From contig NZ_CP087135.1 in the NCBI RefSeq assembly GCF_020911945.1, positions 1,426,001 through 1,490,000 of the forward strand: a stretch of DNA of 64,000 nt, given 5' to 3'. Source of the DNA: Flavobacterium galactosidilyticum (lineage in GTDB: Bacteria; Bacteroidota; Bacteroidia; Flavobacteriales; Flavobacteriaceae). A program made the translations under genes and the position numbers. The notes below the pieces were generated by a model. It searched no databases and was not told the origin of the DNA. It was given only the letters and a program-made list of their open reading frames with translations. Of this stretch, positions 54,487 to 62,331 are shown in pieces. The number at the start of each line of letters is the position of its first letter. Position 1 is the stretch's first letter.

Positions 54487-56730
54487 ATGAGAAAATTATC
54501 CATACTATTATTTATTCCTGCTTTGTTATTGGCACAGGAAAAAACACCTTCGACAGCAACTAAGCAAACAGGTAGGTATGATAATAATAAGTTTAGCCAA
54601 ATGTACGATTTGTTGGCAACACCAAACATGTTTCGCACGGCATCTGGAGCGCCAGGACCAGCTTATTATCAACAACAGGCAGATTATAAAATAGACATAG
54701 AGTTAGACGATAAAAACTCTAGTATTAAAGGATCAGAAGTGGTGACATACCATAATAATTCTCCTGATATTTTAGAGTATTTTTGGGTGCAATTAGATCA
54801 AAATCAAGCAGCTAAAACATCAGAAACACCATTGGCGGAAAGCCAAAGAATGGAGCAAGTTTTTCCAGCAGTAAACTTTGCTAATAAATTTTTGAAACAG
54901 GATCTAGAGCGCGGTTTCAATATTGAATCGGTAAAAGATGCTGCCGGAAAGCCTTTGTCGTATACCATCAATAATACCATGATGCGTATCAATTTAGTTA
55001 CACCAATGAAACCGGGAGAGAAGTTTTCTTTTGCAATAAAATGGAATTATAATATTAATAATTACAGAGTAGAAGGTGGGCGTTCTGGATATGAATTATT
55101 CGAAAAAGACGGAAATAAATTGTACGTAATTGCTCAATTCTATCCTAGAATGGCAGTATATAATGATGTCGAGGGATGGCAAAATATGCAGTTCTGGGGA
55201 ACAGGGGAATTTACATTGCCTTTTGGGAATTTTGATGTGAATATAACAGTTCCTGCAGATCACGTTATGGAAGCTACAGGAGATCTTATGAACAGAAGTG
55301 AAGTTTTTACTCCTGAGCAAGTAAAAAGATATAATTTGGCTTTGAAAACTTACGATAAGCCTGTTGTTATTGTTACTCAAGCAGAAGCAGAAGCAGCTGA
55401 AAAAGGTTTTTCTAACAAGAAAAAGACATGGAAATTTAGCGCCAAGAATGTTAGAGATTTTGGAATTTCCACTTCAAGAAAATTTATCCTTGATGCGATG
55501 GCAGTTAAATTAGGTGAGAAATCAGTTATGGCAGTTTCAATATATCCTAAAGAGGCAAACCCTTTTTGGGGAGAAACAGCAACAAGAACTGTAGCGCATA
55601 CTTTAAAAAGTTATTCATCACACACTTTTGATTATCCTTATCCTAAGGCAGTTTCGGTATCTGCAGAAGATCAAGGAATGGAATATCCTATGATTTGCTG
55701 GAATTATGGTCGTCCTGATGAAAATGGAGTCGTAAGTGAGCGAATTAAAAATGGAATGATTGGGGTGACAATACATGAAGTAGGGCACAACTTCTTTCCT
55801 ATGATTGTAAATTCTGATGAGCGCCAGTGGTCATGGATGGATGAAGGATTAAATACATTCATGCAGTATATGGCGGAACAGGAATTAGGGACCAATTTTC
55901 CTTCAAGTCGAGGACCAGCTAGCAAGATCGTTCCTTATATGAGTGGAGATCAAAAATTCTTAGAGCCTATAATGTCTAATTCTGAAACAATTGCTCAGTT
56001 TGGTGCCAATGCTTACGGCAAACCCGCTACTGGGTTGAATATTTTGAGAGAAACTATTATGGGAAGAGAATTGTTTGATCATGCTTTCAAAATCTATGCA
56101 AACAGGTGGAAATTCAAGCATCCAACACCGGAAGACTTTTTTAGAACTATGGAAGATGCTTCTGCAGTCGATTTAGACTGGTTTTTTAGAGGTTGGTTTT
56201 ATTCTACTGATTTTGTTGATATTGGTATAAATGAAGTAAAACAATACTATGTTTCTGAAACGGCAACAACAGAATTAAAAAATGCAATAGTTCGAAGAGG
56301 TCGTTTTGGTGAGGAAAAAGGACCATTCGTGTATTTAGTACCAAGTACAAGTGGTGAGTTAGCTGCAAAAAATAAAAAAGCACTAAAAATTGAAGATATC
56401 AGTTTACTTGCAGATTATGTAAATACAAAATTTACAGCTGAAGAAAGATCAAAATTAAAATCGCCTAAATATTTCTACGAAGTAGAGTTTAACAAACCTG
56501 GTGGAATGTTGATGCCTATAATTGTTGAGTTAACTTATGAAGACGATTCGAAAGAAGTATTTAAATATCCAGCTCAAATTTGGAGAAAAAACAATGATAC
56601 TGCTAAGAAAGTATATGCTACTGAAAAGGCAATCAAGAAAATTCAAATAGATCCTAAATTAGAAACAGCGGATATTGACGTTAGTAATAACACTTGGCCT
56701 AAAGAACAAGTAAAATCTAAATTTGACTAA
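54487..56730 (+). CDS. M1 family zinc aminopeptidase-like protein
   Basis: The 747-residue protein has a signal peptide (1-16, ending in LLAQ) and an M1 catalytic core. The zinc motif is HEVGH at 430-434, with Glu453 eighteen residues further in WMDEGLNTF. The GAMEN-like exopeptidase motif reads QGMEYPMICW. The N-terminal beta domain has YKIDIELDDKNSSIKGSEVVTYHN. It is exported and likely digests peptides outside the cytoplasm. It lies downstream of the paralogue array and DUF6702. Confidence 0.9.
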   Translation: MRKLSILLFIPALLLAQEKTPSTATKQTGRYDNNKFSQMYDLLATPNMFRTASGAPGPAYYQQQADYKIDIELDDKNSSIKGSEVVTYHNNSPDILEYFWVQLDQNQAAKTSETPLAESQRMEQVFPAVNFANKFLKQDLERGFNIESVKDAAGKPLSYTINNTMMRINLVTPMKPGEKFSFAIKWNYNINNYRVEGGRSGYELFEKDGNKLYVIAQFYPRMAVYNDVEGWQNMQFWGTGEFTLPFGNFDVNITVPADHVMEATGDLMNRSEVFTPEQVKRYNLALKTYDKPVVIVTQAEAEAAEKGFSNKKKTWKFSAKNVRDFGISTSRKFILDAMAVKLGEKSVMAVSIYPKEANPFWGETATRTVAHTLKSYSSHTFDYPYPKAVSVSAEDQGMEYPMICWNYGRPDENGVVSERIKNGMIGVTIHEVGHNFFPMIVNSDERQWSWMDEGLNTFMQYMAEQELGTNFPSSRGPASKIVPYMSGDQKFLEPIMSNSETIAQFGANAYGKPATGLNILRETIMGRELFDHAFKIYANRWKFKHPTPEDFFRTMEDASAVDLDWFFRGWFYSTDFVDIGINEVKQYYVSETATTELKNAIVRRGRFGEEKGPFVYLVPSTSGELAAKNKKALKIEDISLLADYVNTKFTAEERSKLKSPKYFYEVEFNKPGGMLMPIIVELTYEDDSKEVFKYPAQIWRKNNDTAKKVYATEKAIKKIQIDPKLETADIDVSNNTWPKEQVKSKFD

Positions 56731-56746
56731 AGAAAGGTACAATCTA

Positions 56747-56774
56747 AAAAGACTCTGCGAAGAGTCTTTTTTTT
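56747..56774 (+). terminator. Terminator after the M1 peptidase gene
   Basis: AAAAGACTCT pairs with AGAGTCTTTT around a GCGA tetraloop, followed by T. The GNRA-type loop adds stability. Confidence 0.85.
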
Positions 56775-56843
56775 ATTTTATGAAATATTTAAAAGCCCAA
56801 GATTCAAAATTTGGTATATTTGTAGCAATAAAAAACAAAACAT

Positions 56844-57245
56844 ATGTTTGGTATAGGTGGCGGCGAATTAATTTTCATCATGTTTATAGTATTGATGCTT
56901 TTTGGATCTGATAAGGTTCCTGAAATTGCGCGTACAATGGGTAAAGCTATGGCGCAATTGAAAAATGCTACAAATGATATAAAAAGTGAAATCCAAAAAG
57001 GAGCGGAAGCCAATGGATTTGACCAACAATCTTTATTTGATTTACAAGGCAATATAACATCCGAAATAAATAAAGTGAAAGACAATTTACTAGGCGATAC
57101 TTCTCAATTCACGGATATAACTGGCAATATTAGTTCAGAGATTAATAAAGCAAAAGATAGTATGTTAGGAGAAGTAAACACATCTCTAGAAGGTACTAAA
57201 GAGGTTATAGAAGATGTTTCTGGCCCAATAAAACGCCAGATGTAA
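56844..57245 (+). CDS. tatA: Twin-arginine translocase subunit TatA/TatE family
   Basis: TatA forms the pore that exports folded proteins. The 133-residue protein has the membrane helix (GELIFIMFIVLMLFG, 7-21), the hinge SDKVPEIARTMG and an amphipathic helix. The C-terminal part is longer than usual and holds two copies of a segment, GNITSEINKVKDNLLGD (69-85) and GNISSEINKAKDSMLGE (94-110). A TATATTTG box lies at 56815-56822. Its stop overlaps the start of the PAP2 gene (TAATG). Confidence 0.9.
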   Translation: MFGIGGGELIFIMFIVLMLFGSDKVPEIARTMGKAMAQLKNATNDIKSEIQKGAEANGFDQQSLFDLQGNITSEINKVKDNLLGDTSQFTDITGNISSEINKAKDSMLGEVNTSLEGTKEVIEDVSGPIKRQM

Positions 57246-57817
57246 TGTTAGAAAAAATACTTTCTTTAGATACAGAACTTTTTGTTTTTTTAAATGGTTT
57301 AGGTTCTCCTACGTACGATGGACTTTGGTTATTCATAACAAAGCAAAGCAATTGGATTCCACTTTTCTTGCTATTACTTTATGTTATTTATAAAAAATTA
57401 GGGGGTAAGCAAACTCTATATCTACTTTTATTTGTTGCTCTTTTAGTGACTTTTACGGACCAAATGACGAATGTGGTTAAAAACAATGTTCAAAGGTTAC
57501 GTCCCTGTAATAATGTTGAAATTGCTTCATACATACGAATTGTGAAAATGAGTAATGCCTTTAGTTTTTTCTCTGGACATGCTGCAAATTCAATGGCTGT
57601 TGCTGCTTTTATATATTTTACTTTGCGATCTTATTTTAAGCACTTTGAATTGATTTTTTTGTGGCCATTTATCTTCGCTTATAGCAGAATTTATCTAGGA
57701 TTACATTATCCAGGTGATATTTTAACTGGCTATTTTTTCGGATTTATTTTTGGTTTCTTGATGTTTAAATCATATAAAATTTTACAAAAAAAATATTTTC
57801 CACAACCCAATTTGTGA
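57245..57817 (+). CDS. PAP2 family membrane phosphatase
   Basis: The 190-residue protein has the three phosphatase motifs KNNVQRLRP, FSGHAANS and SRIYLGLHYPGD, spread between about five membrane segments. It may remove phosphate from undecaprenyl pyrophosphate or from lipid phosphates. It starts inside the tatA stop codon, so the two are coupled, though the functional link is unclear. A palindromic repeat lies directly after it. Confidence 0.9.
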   Translation: MLEKILSLDTELFVFLNGLGSPTYDGLWLFITKQSNWIPLFLLLLYVIYKKLGGKQTLYLLLFVALLVTFTDQMTNVVKNNVQRLRPCNNVEIASYIRIVKMSNAFSFFSGHAANSMAVAAFIYFTLRSYFKHFELIFLWPFIFAYSRIYLGLHYPGDILTGYFFGFIFGFLMFKSYKILQKKYFPQPNL

Positions 57818-57822
57818 TTTTT

Positions 57823-57935
57823 TAGGAGCTATTTCCTGCTGTGCGCTGTATCTTTTTATGAGTTTTCGAGCTAAGATTTCAAAAAACTCAGCCCGAAAAC
57901 TCATAAAAAGGATGACACTTCCATCAGGGCTAAGG
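57823..57935 (+). repeat. Shorter relative of the dispersed structured repeat
   Basis: It begins TAGGAGCTATTTCCTGCTGT and ends CCATCAGGGCTAAGG, the same pattern as the termini of the ~148-bp repeats. The centre is different and holds a 17-bp perfect inverted repeat, CTTTTTATGAGTTTTCG with CGAAAACTCATAAAAAG (57852-57868 and 57894-57910). The position after the PAP2 gene would also let it stop transcription. Confidence 0.65.
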
Positions 57936-57959
57936 ATTTGTTTTCGACAGAACTTTTGA

Positions 57960-58601
57960 TTAGAGAACGCGACTCACGGTCAAACCATCACGAATGGGCA
58001 ATAATACCGTTTCTACTCTCGAATCAGTTGCTAGTAATTCATTGTATTTCATCAATACTTTTGTGCTTAAATCATTTGGGTGTACTGGCTCTAGGACTTT
58101 TCCGCTCCATAGTACATTGTCTGACAGTATAATTCCTCCTTTATTCATTTTTGGTAAAATCAATTCAAAATAGTTGAGGTAGTTTTCTTTGTCAGCGTCA
58201 ATGAAAACTAAATCAAATTTGGATTCAAGACTTGGGATAATATCAACTGCTTCTCCTAAATATTGAAAAATTTGCTTTCCCCAAGGTGATTTGTCGAAAT
58301 GCTTTCGCTGAAAATCAACTAACTCTTCTTTGATGTCAATGGTGTGAAGCGTTCCGTTTTCTTTCATACCTTCGCACAAGCACAAAGCAGAATATCCGGT
58401 ATATGTACCAATTTCTAGAATATTTATAGGACGAATAAGTTTAGAAAGCATACTCAAAACACGACCTTGAAAATGCCCGCTTAACATTCTTGGCAGCAAA
58501 ATTTTTTGGTAGGTTTCTTTGTTTAATGCTGCTAATAAAGCAGGCTCCTTTTCAGAATGTTGCTCAATATAGTCCTCTAGTTCTTGGGAAATGAAATGCA
58601 T
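57960..58601 (-). CDS. O-methyltransferase (catechol-type, SAM-dependent)
   Basis: The 213-residue protein has the SAM fold of catechol-type O-methyltransferases: ILEIGTYTGYSALCLCEGM, LHTIDIKEEL, FDLVFIDADKENYLNYFE (the metal-binding Asp region) and GGIILSDNVLWSGKV. The substrate is unknown. It diverges from rlmN and has a well-matched promoter. Confidence 0.88.
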   Translation of the reverse strand: MHFISQELEDYIEQHSEKEPALLAALNKETYQKILLPRMLSGHFQGRVLSMLSKLIRPINILEIGTYTGYSALCLCEGMKENGTLHTIDIKEELVDFQRKHFDKSPWGKQIFQYLGEAVDIIPSLESKFDLVFIDADKENYLNYFELILPKMNKGGIILSDNVLWSGKVLEPVHPNDLSTKVLMKYNELLATDSRVETVLLPIRDGLTVSRVL

Positions 58602-58627
58602 TTTTTTTTGATTTTCTTGATTTTCTG

Positions 58628-58660
58628 CAAAGTTATCAAATTATCAAATCAAGAAATCAA
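58628..58660 (-). promoter_or_regulatory. Promoter for the O-methyltransferase
   Basis: On the reverse strand TTG (58660-58658) and TAACTTTG (58635-58628) are separated by 22 bases, 27 bases before the start codon. Confidence 0.6.
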
Positions 58661-58683
58661 CAAATTGTCATTAAATTTGCACC

Positions 58684-59727
58684 ATGGAAATTGATAAAAA
58701 AGACATACGAGCCTTATCGAAAGAACAATTGCGAGATTTTTTTATTGCCAATGGCGATAAAGCATTTCGCGGCAATCAAGTTTACGAATGGTTGTGGAGT
58801 AAAGGTGCGCATAGTTTTGAGGATATGACTAATGTTTCTAAGGGAACACGTACGATGCTTGAAACAAATTTTGTCATCAATCATATCAAGGTAGATACGA
58901 TGCAACGCAGTGAAGATGGAACTGTGAAAAATGCAGTTCGTTTGCATGATGGATTAGTCGTTGAGTCAGTTTTAATACCTACTAACACGAGAACAACAGC
59001 TTGTGTTTCTAGCCAAGTGGGTTGTAGTTTAGATTGTAATTTTTGTGCAACAGCGCGATTAAAAAGAATGCGTAATCTTGAACCTGCTGAAATTTATGAT
59101 CAAGTGGTTGCTATTGACAAAGAAAGTAGGTTGTACTACAATCATCCTTTATCAAATATTGTTTTCATGGGAATGGGAGAACCGCTTATGAATTACAACA
59201 ATGTGTTGAAAGCAATCGAAATGATTATTTCACCAGAAGGTTTAGGGATGTCTCCAAAACGAATTATGGTTTCTACTTCAGGAGTGCCTAAAATGATTAA
59301 GAAATTAGCGGATGACGATGTAAAGTTCAAATTGGCCGTTTCTTTACACTCTGCTATTGATGAAATCCGTTCTAGAATAATGCCTTTTAGTGCTAATTTT
59401 CCTTTGGCTGATTTGCGGGAATCATTAGAATATTGGTACCGAAAAACAAAAAGCAAAATTTCCTACGAATATGTCGTTTGGAAAGACATTAACGATAATA
59501 AAGCTTCAATAGATGCTTTGGTGAAGTTTTGCAAATACGTTCCTTGCAAAGTGAATCTTATTGAATACAACCCAATCGATGACGGGGAATTTCAACAAGC
59601 TTCCGAAGAATCTATAAATGCCTATATAAAAGCGCTAGAAGCAAGTGGAATCGTCGTAAAAGTACGACGAAGCCGCGGAAAAGATATTGACGCAGCTTGT
59701 GGACAACTGGCAAATAAGGAAGCTTAA
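58684..59727 (+). CDS. rlmN: 23S rRNA (adenine2503-C2)-methyltransferase RlmN
   Basis: RlmN is a radical-SAM enzyme that methylates A2503 of 23S rRNA and A37 of some tRNAs. The 347-residue protein has the cluster cysteines Cys114, Cys118 and Cys121 (VGCSLDCNFC), and a Cys339 near the C-terminus that would carry the methyl intermediate. A TAAATTTG box ends only four bases before the ATG (58672-58679), so its mRNA would be nearly leaderless, though no TTG partner is well placed. Confidence 0.95.
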   Translation: MEIDKKDIRALSKEQLRDFFIANGDKAFRGNQVYEWLWSKGAHSFEDMTNVSKGTRTMLETNFVINHIKVDTMQRSEDGTVKNAVRLHDGLVVESVLIPTNTRTTACVSSQVGCSLDCNFCATARLKRMRNLEPAEIYDQVVAIDKESRLYYNHPLSNIVFMGMGEPLMNYNNVLKAIEMIISPEGLGMSPKRIMVSTSGVPKMIKKLADDDVKFKLAVSLHSAIDEIRSRIMPFSANFPLADLRESLEYWYRKTKSKISYEYVVWKDINDNKASIDALVKFCKYVPCKVNLIEYNPIDDGEFQQASEESINAYIKALEASGIVVKVRRSRGKDIDAACGQLANKEA

Positions 59728-59766
59728 TTTTTTCTTTTCTAAAAACGCTCAAAACACACTAAGCAC

Positions 59767-59798
59767 TTGTAGGATTGTAGGCTAAAATTGTATCTTTG
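59767..59798 (+). promoter_or_regulatory. Promoter for the polyprenyl synthase gene
   Basis: TTG at 59767-59769 and TATCTTTG at 59791-59798 are 21 bases apart. The ATG follows the -7 box by seven bases, so the mRNA would start at or next to the start codon. Confidence 0.65.
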
Positions 59799-59805
59799 GA
59801 TTCTA

Positions 59806-60783
59806 ATGAATATTACTTCACAAATAAAACAGCCCATATTTAGAGAAATGGAACTTTTTGAAAAAAAGTTCTATGAATCGATGACTTCGCAAGTGGCTTT
59901 GTTGAATAGAATCACTTACTACATTGTAAATAGAAAAGGGAAGCAAATGCGACCTATGTTTGTTTTTCTTACCGCAAAAATGGTTTCTGGCGGTGTGGTA
60001 AATGAACGAACCTATCGCGGAGCTTGCGTTATAGAGTTGATTCATACGGCAACATTAGTTCATGATGATGTTGTAGATGATAGTAATCGGAGAAGAGGTT
60101 TTTTCTCTATTAATGCGCTATGGAAAAATAAAATTGCCGTTTTAGTTGGCGATTATTTATTATCAAAAGGTTTACTACTGTCTATAGATAATGGCGATTT
60201 TGATTTGCTTCGAATTATTTCTGTTGCTGTACGTGAAATGAGTGAGGGCGAGCTACTTCAAATAGAAAAAGCCCGAAGATTAGACATTACAGAAGATGTT
60301 TACTATGACATCATTCGAAAAAAGACAGCAACACTTATTGCTGCCTGTTGTGCTCTTGGTGCAAAATCAGTTATTGAAGATGAGTTTCAGGTTGAGAATA
60401 TGCGAAAATTTGGTGAGCTGATTGGAATGGCTTTCCAAATAAAAGATGATTTATTCGATTATACTGACGAAGCCATTGGAAAACCTACTGGAATTGATAT
60501 CAAAGAGCAAAAAATGACTTTACCGCTGATTCATGTCCTGAATACCTGTACTTCAAAAGAAAAAAGCTGGTTAATCAATTCCATTAAAAATCATAACAAA
60601 GACAAAAAAAGAGTTAAAGAAGTTATTGCTTTTGTAAAAGATAATAATGGTTTGGCTTACGCTGAAAATAAAATGGTCGAATTCCAGCAAGAAGCACTTT
60701 TACTTTTAAATAATTTTCCTGATTCTGAGTTTAAAGACGCTTTAGTCTTGATGGTCAATTACGTAATTGAAAGAAAAAAATAA
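59806..60783 (+). CDS. Polyprenyl diphosphate synthase (trans-prenyltransferase)
   Basis: The enzyme lengthens isoprenoid diphosphates, likely to make the tail of menaquinone. The 325-residue protein has the first aspartate-rich motif DDVVDD (87-92) in HDDVVDDSNRRRG, and the second in QIKDDLFDYTDEA. I use ATG at 59806. A TTG at 59788 gives six extra residues but would translate through the -7 box. Chain length is not clear from sequence. Confidence 0.92.
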   Translation: MNITSQIKQPIFREMELFEKKFYESMTSQVALLNRITYYIVNRKGKQMRPMFVFLTAKMVSGGVVNERTYRGACVIELIHTATLVHDDVVDDSNRRRGFFSINALWKNKIAVLVGDYLLSKGLLLSIDNGDFDLLRIISVAVREMSEGELLQIEKARRLDITEDVYYDIIRKKTATLIAACCALGAKSVIEDEFQVENMRKFGELIGMAFQIKDDLFDYTDEAIGKPTGIDIKEQKMTLPLIHVLNTCTSKEKSWLINSIKNHNKDKKRVKEVIAFVKDNNGLAYAENKMVEFQQEALLLLNNFPDSEFKDALVLMVNYVIERKK

Positions 60784-60872
60784 TTTATTTTAAAATAATT
60801 TTCTTATAAGCATTTGATTGTTAGTTTTTTATAAACTCCTCAATTTATCTTTAGAAAAAATAGAACATATCA

Positions 60873-60901
60873 TGCAACCTTTTTGTACTGATAAGCGTCT
60901 A
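60873..60901 (+). promoter_or_regulatory. ECF-type promoter upstream of the sigma factor operon
   Basis: TGCAACC (60873-60879) and CGTCTA (60896-60901) are 16 bases apart. This fits the common ECF pattern with AAC at -35 and CGTC at -10, and differs from the TTG/TAnnTTTG promoters elsewhere. It would leave a leader of about 120 bases before the sigma gene and suggests that the sigma factor acts on its own operon. Confidence 0.45.
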
Positions 60902-61028
60902 TGTTTATAGAAGTCTGATTCAATATCATTTTTGGACGATACTTTTAATAACTTTAGTTGGAGTGTTATTATAAATTAGTTTCTCTGAGAGGTGTGATCG
61001 AAATGCAACTTTTCCATTTAAAATTTTT

Positions 61029-61589
61029 ATGAAAGTAATCTACTTACATCATCAGGAAAATGAATTAATTAAGTTAGCCACCGAAAATAATCGGCAGGCT
61101 CAACAGCAAATTTATACTCATTTTTCTCCAAAAATGTTAAGTGTATGCCGTCAATATGTAAAGGATATTCATCAGGCTGAAGATATTATGATTACCGCTT
61201 TTATGAAAGTTTTCGTTAACATTAAAAACTTCGAAAATAAAGGAAGTTTTGAAGGTTGGATTAGGAGAATAATGGTCAACGAATGTATTTCTTTTATTCG
61301 AGTGGAGAAGAAGATAAAGTATATTGAAGATGAAACTTATTTTGAAGAGAGTTTTAATAACATCGAAAGTCAATTTTCAACAGATGATATTCAGTCTTTG
61401 ATTGATAGTTTGCCGGATGGTTATAAAATGGTTTTTAATTTATATGCTATTGAAGGTTTTAAGCACAAGGAAATTGCAAGTATGCTGGAGATAAATGAGG
61501 GGACATCGAAGTCGCAATTGTCGCATGCTAGGAAAACACTTCAAACGCAGATTAACAAGTTAAAAAATTACGAGTATGGAACCGAATAA
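61029..61589 (+). CDS. ECF-type RNA polymerase sigma factor
   Basis: The 186-residue protein has sigma region 2 (QQIYTHFSPKMLSVCRQYVKDIHQAEDIMITAFMKVF and FEGWIRRIMVN) and region 4 (IDSLPDGYKMVFNLYAIEGFKHKEIASMLEINEGTSKSQLSHAR, a helix-turn-helix). It should direct polymerase to a small set of promoters under envelope control. The next gene overlaps its end by 14 bases and encodes the probable anti-sigma partner. Confidence 0.9.
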   Translation: MKVIYLHHQENELIKLATENNRQAQQQIYTHFSPKMLSVCRQYVKDIHQAEDIMITAFMKVFVNIKNFENKGSFEGWIRRIMVNECISFIRVEKKIKYIEDETYFEESFNNIESQFSTDDIQSLIDSLPDGYKMVFNLYAIEGFKHKEIASMLEINEGTSKSQLSHARKTLQTQINKLKNYEYGTE

Positions 61590-62301
61590 ACTAGATCTTG
61601 AAATAAAACAAAAGTTGGACGCTAGAACGATTCAGCCTTCTGCGCAAGCTTGGGATCGATTGAGTGCTAAGCTTGACATTGCCGAAAAAACTAAAAGTAA
61701 GCGAAATTATAAATGGATATATTTTGCTGCAAGTTTTGTTGGTTTTTTACTGATAGGAACTGTTTTTTTTACTGTTTTGGATGCTGAAATAATAGATAAC
61801 AATTTACCAGCAGTTGTTTTAGAACAAAAAAAGGATGTAAATAATTCTGACGAGTCAAAAGCTAATAATCCGAATGTTTCACCTCGTTCGACACAAAATA
61901 AAGTACTTAATGAACCCCAGTTTATTGCTAATAATAGTATTAAAAAACAGTCAATTGAACTTTTAAATAAAGAAGATACCGTTTCAATTATCAATCAATC
62001 AAAAGAGAATAACGCAGTTGTGAATGTTGCTGAAAATAGCAATTATCAATCGGTTAGTAAAAACAGATATATTTCAGCAGAAAGACTATTGGCGGAAATT
62101 AGTAATAATAAGGTGGATAAGACCTCTTCTAAAGTATCGACGGAAAGGTATAAATCAGGAATTGCAGTAAATGCAAATAGTTTATTGATAAATGCTGAAT
62201 CAGAATTAAATCAATCTTTTAGGGAAACTGCAATAGAAAAAATAAATAAAAATTATAACAGTATAAAAGCCGTTTTGGCAAATAGAAATTATCAAGAATA
62301 A
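61576..62301 (+). CDS. Putative single-pass anti-sigma factor
   Basis: The 241-residue protein has a short cytoplasmic part (DLEIKQKLDARTIQPSAQAWDRLSAKL), one membrane segment (WIYFAASFVGFLLIGTVFFTVL, ~47-68) and a polar, Asn/Ser-rich outer region. This layout, next to and overlapping an ECF sigma gene, suits an anti-sigma factor, but no known anti-sigma domain is clear to me. The C-terminal part has no recognisable domain. Confidence 0.62.
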   Translation: MEPNKLDLEIKQKLDARTIQPSAQAWDRLSAKLDIAEKTKSKRNYKWIYFAASFVGFLLIGTVFFTVLDAEIIDNNLPAVVLEQKKDVNNSDESKANNPNVSPRSTQNKVLNEPQFIANNSIKKQSIELLNKEDTVSIINQSKENNAVVNVAENSNYQSVSKNRYISAERLLAEISNNKVDKTSSKVSTERYKSGIAVNANSLLINAESELNQSFRETAIEKINKNYNSIKAVLANRNYQE

Positions 62302-62331
62302 AAATCAATCATCAATCAAAAAACGAAAATC

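Noticed and set aside
56723..56911. A 62-codon forward frame over the tatA promoter
   Set aside because: It crosses the M1 terminator and the tatA promoter box, and the tatA start lies inside it in another frame.
57938..58132. A 64-codon forward frame after the short palindromic repeat
   Set aside because: It is antisense to the O-methyltransferase gene and begins at the edge of the repeat, with no protein-like features.
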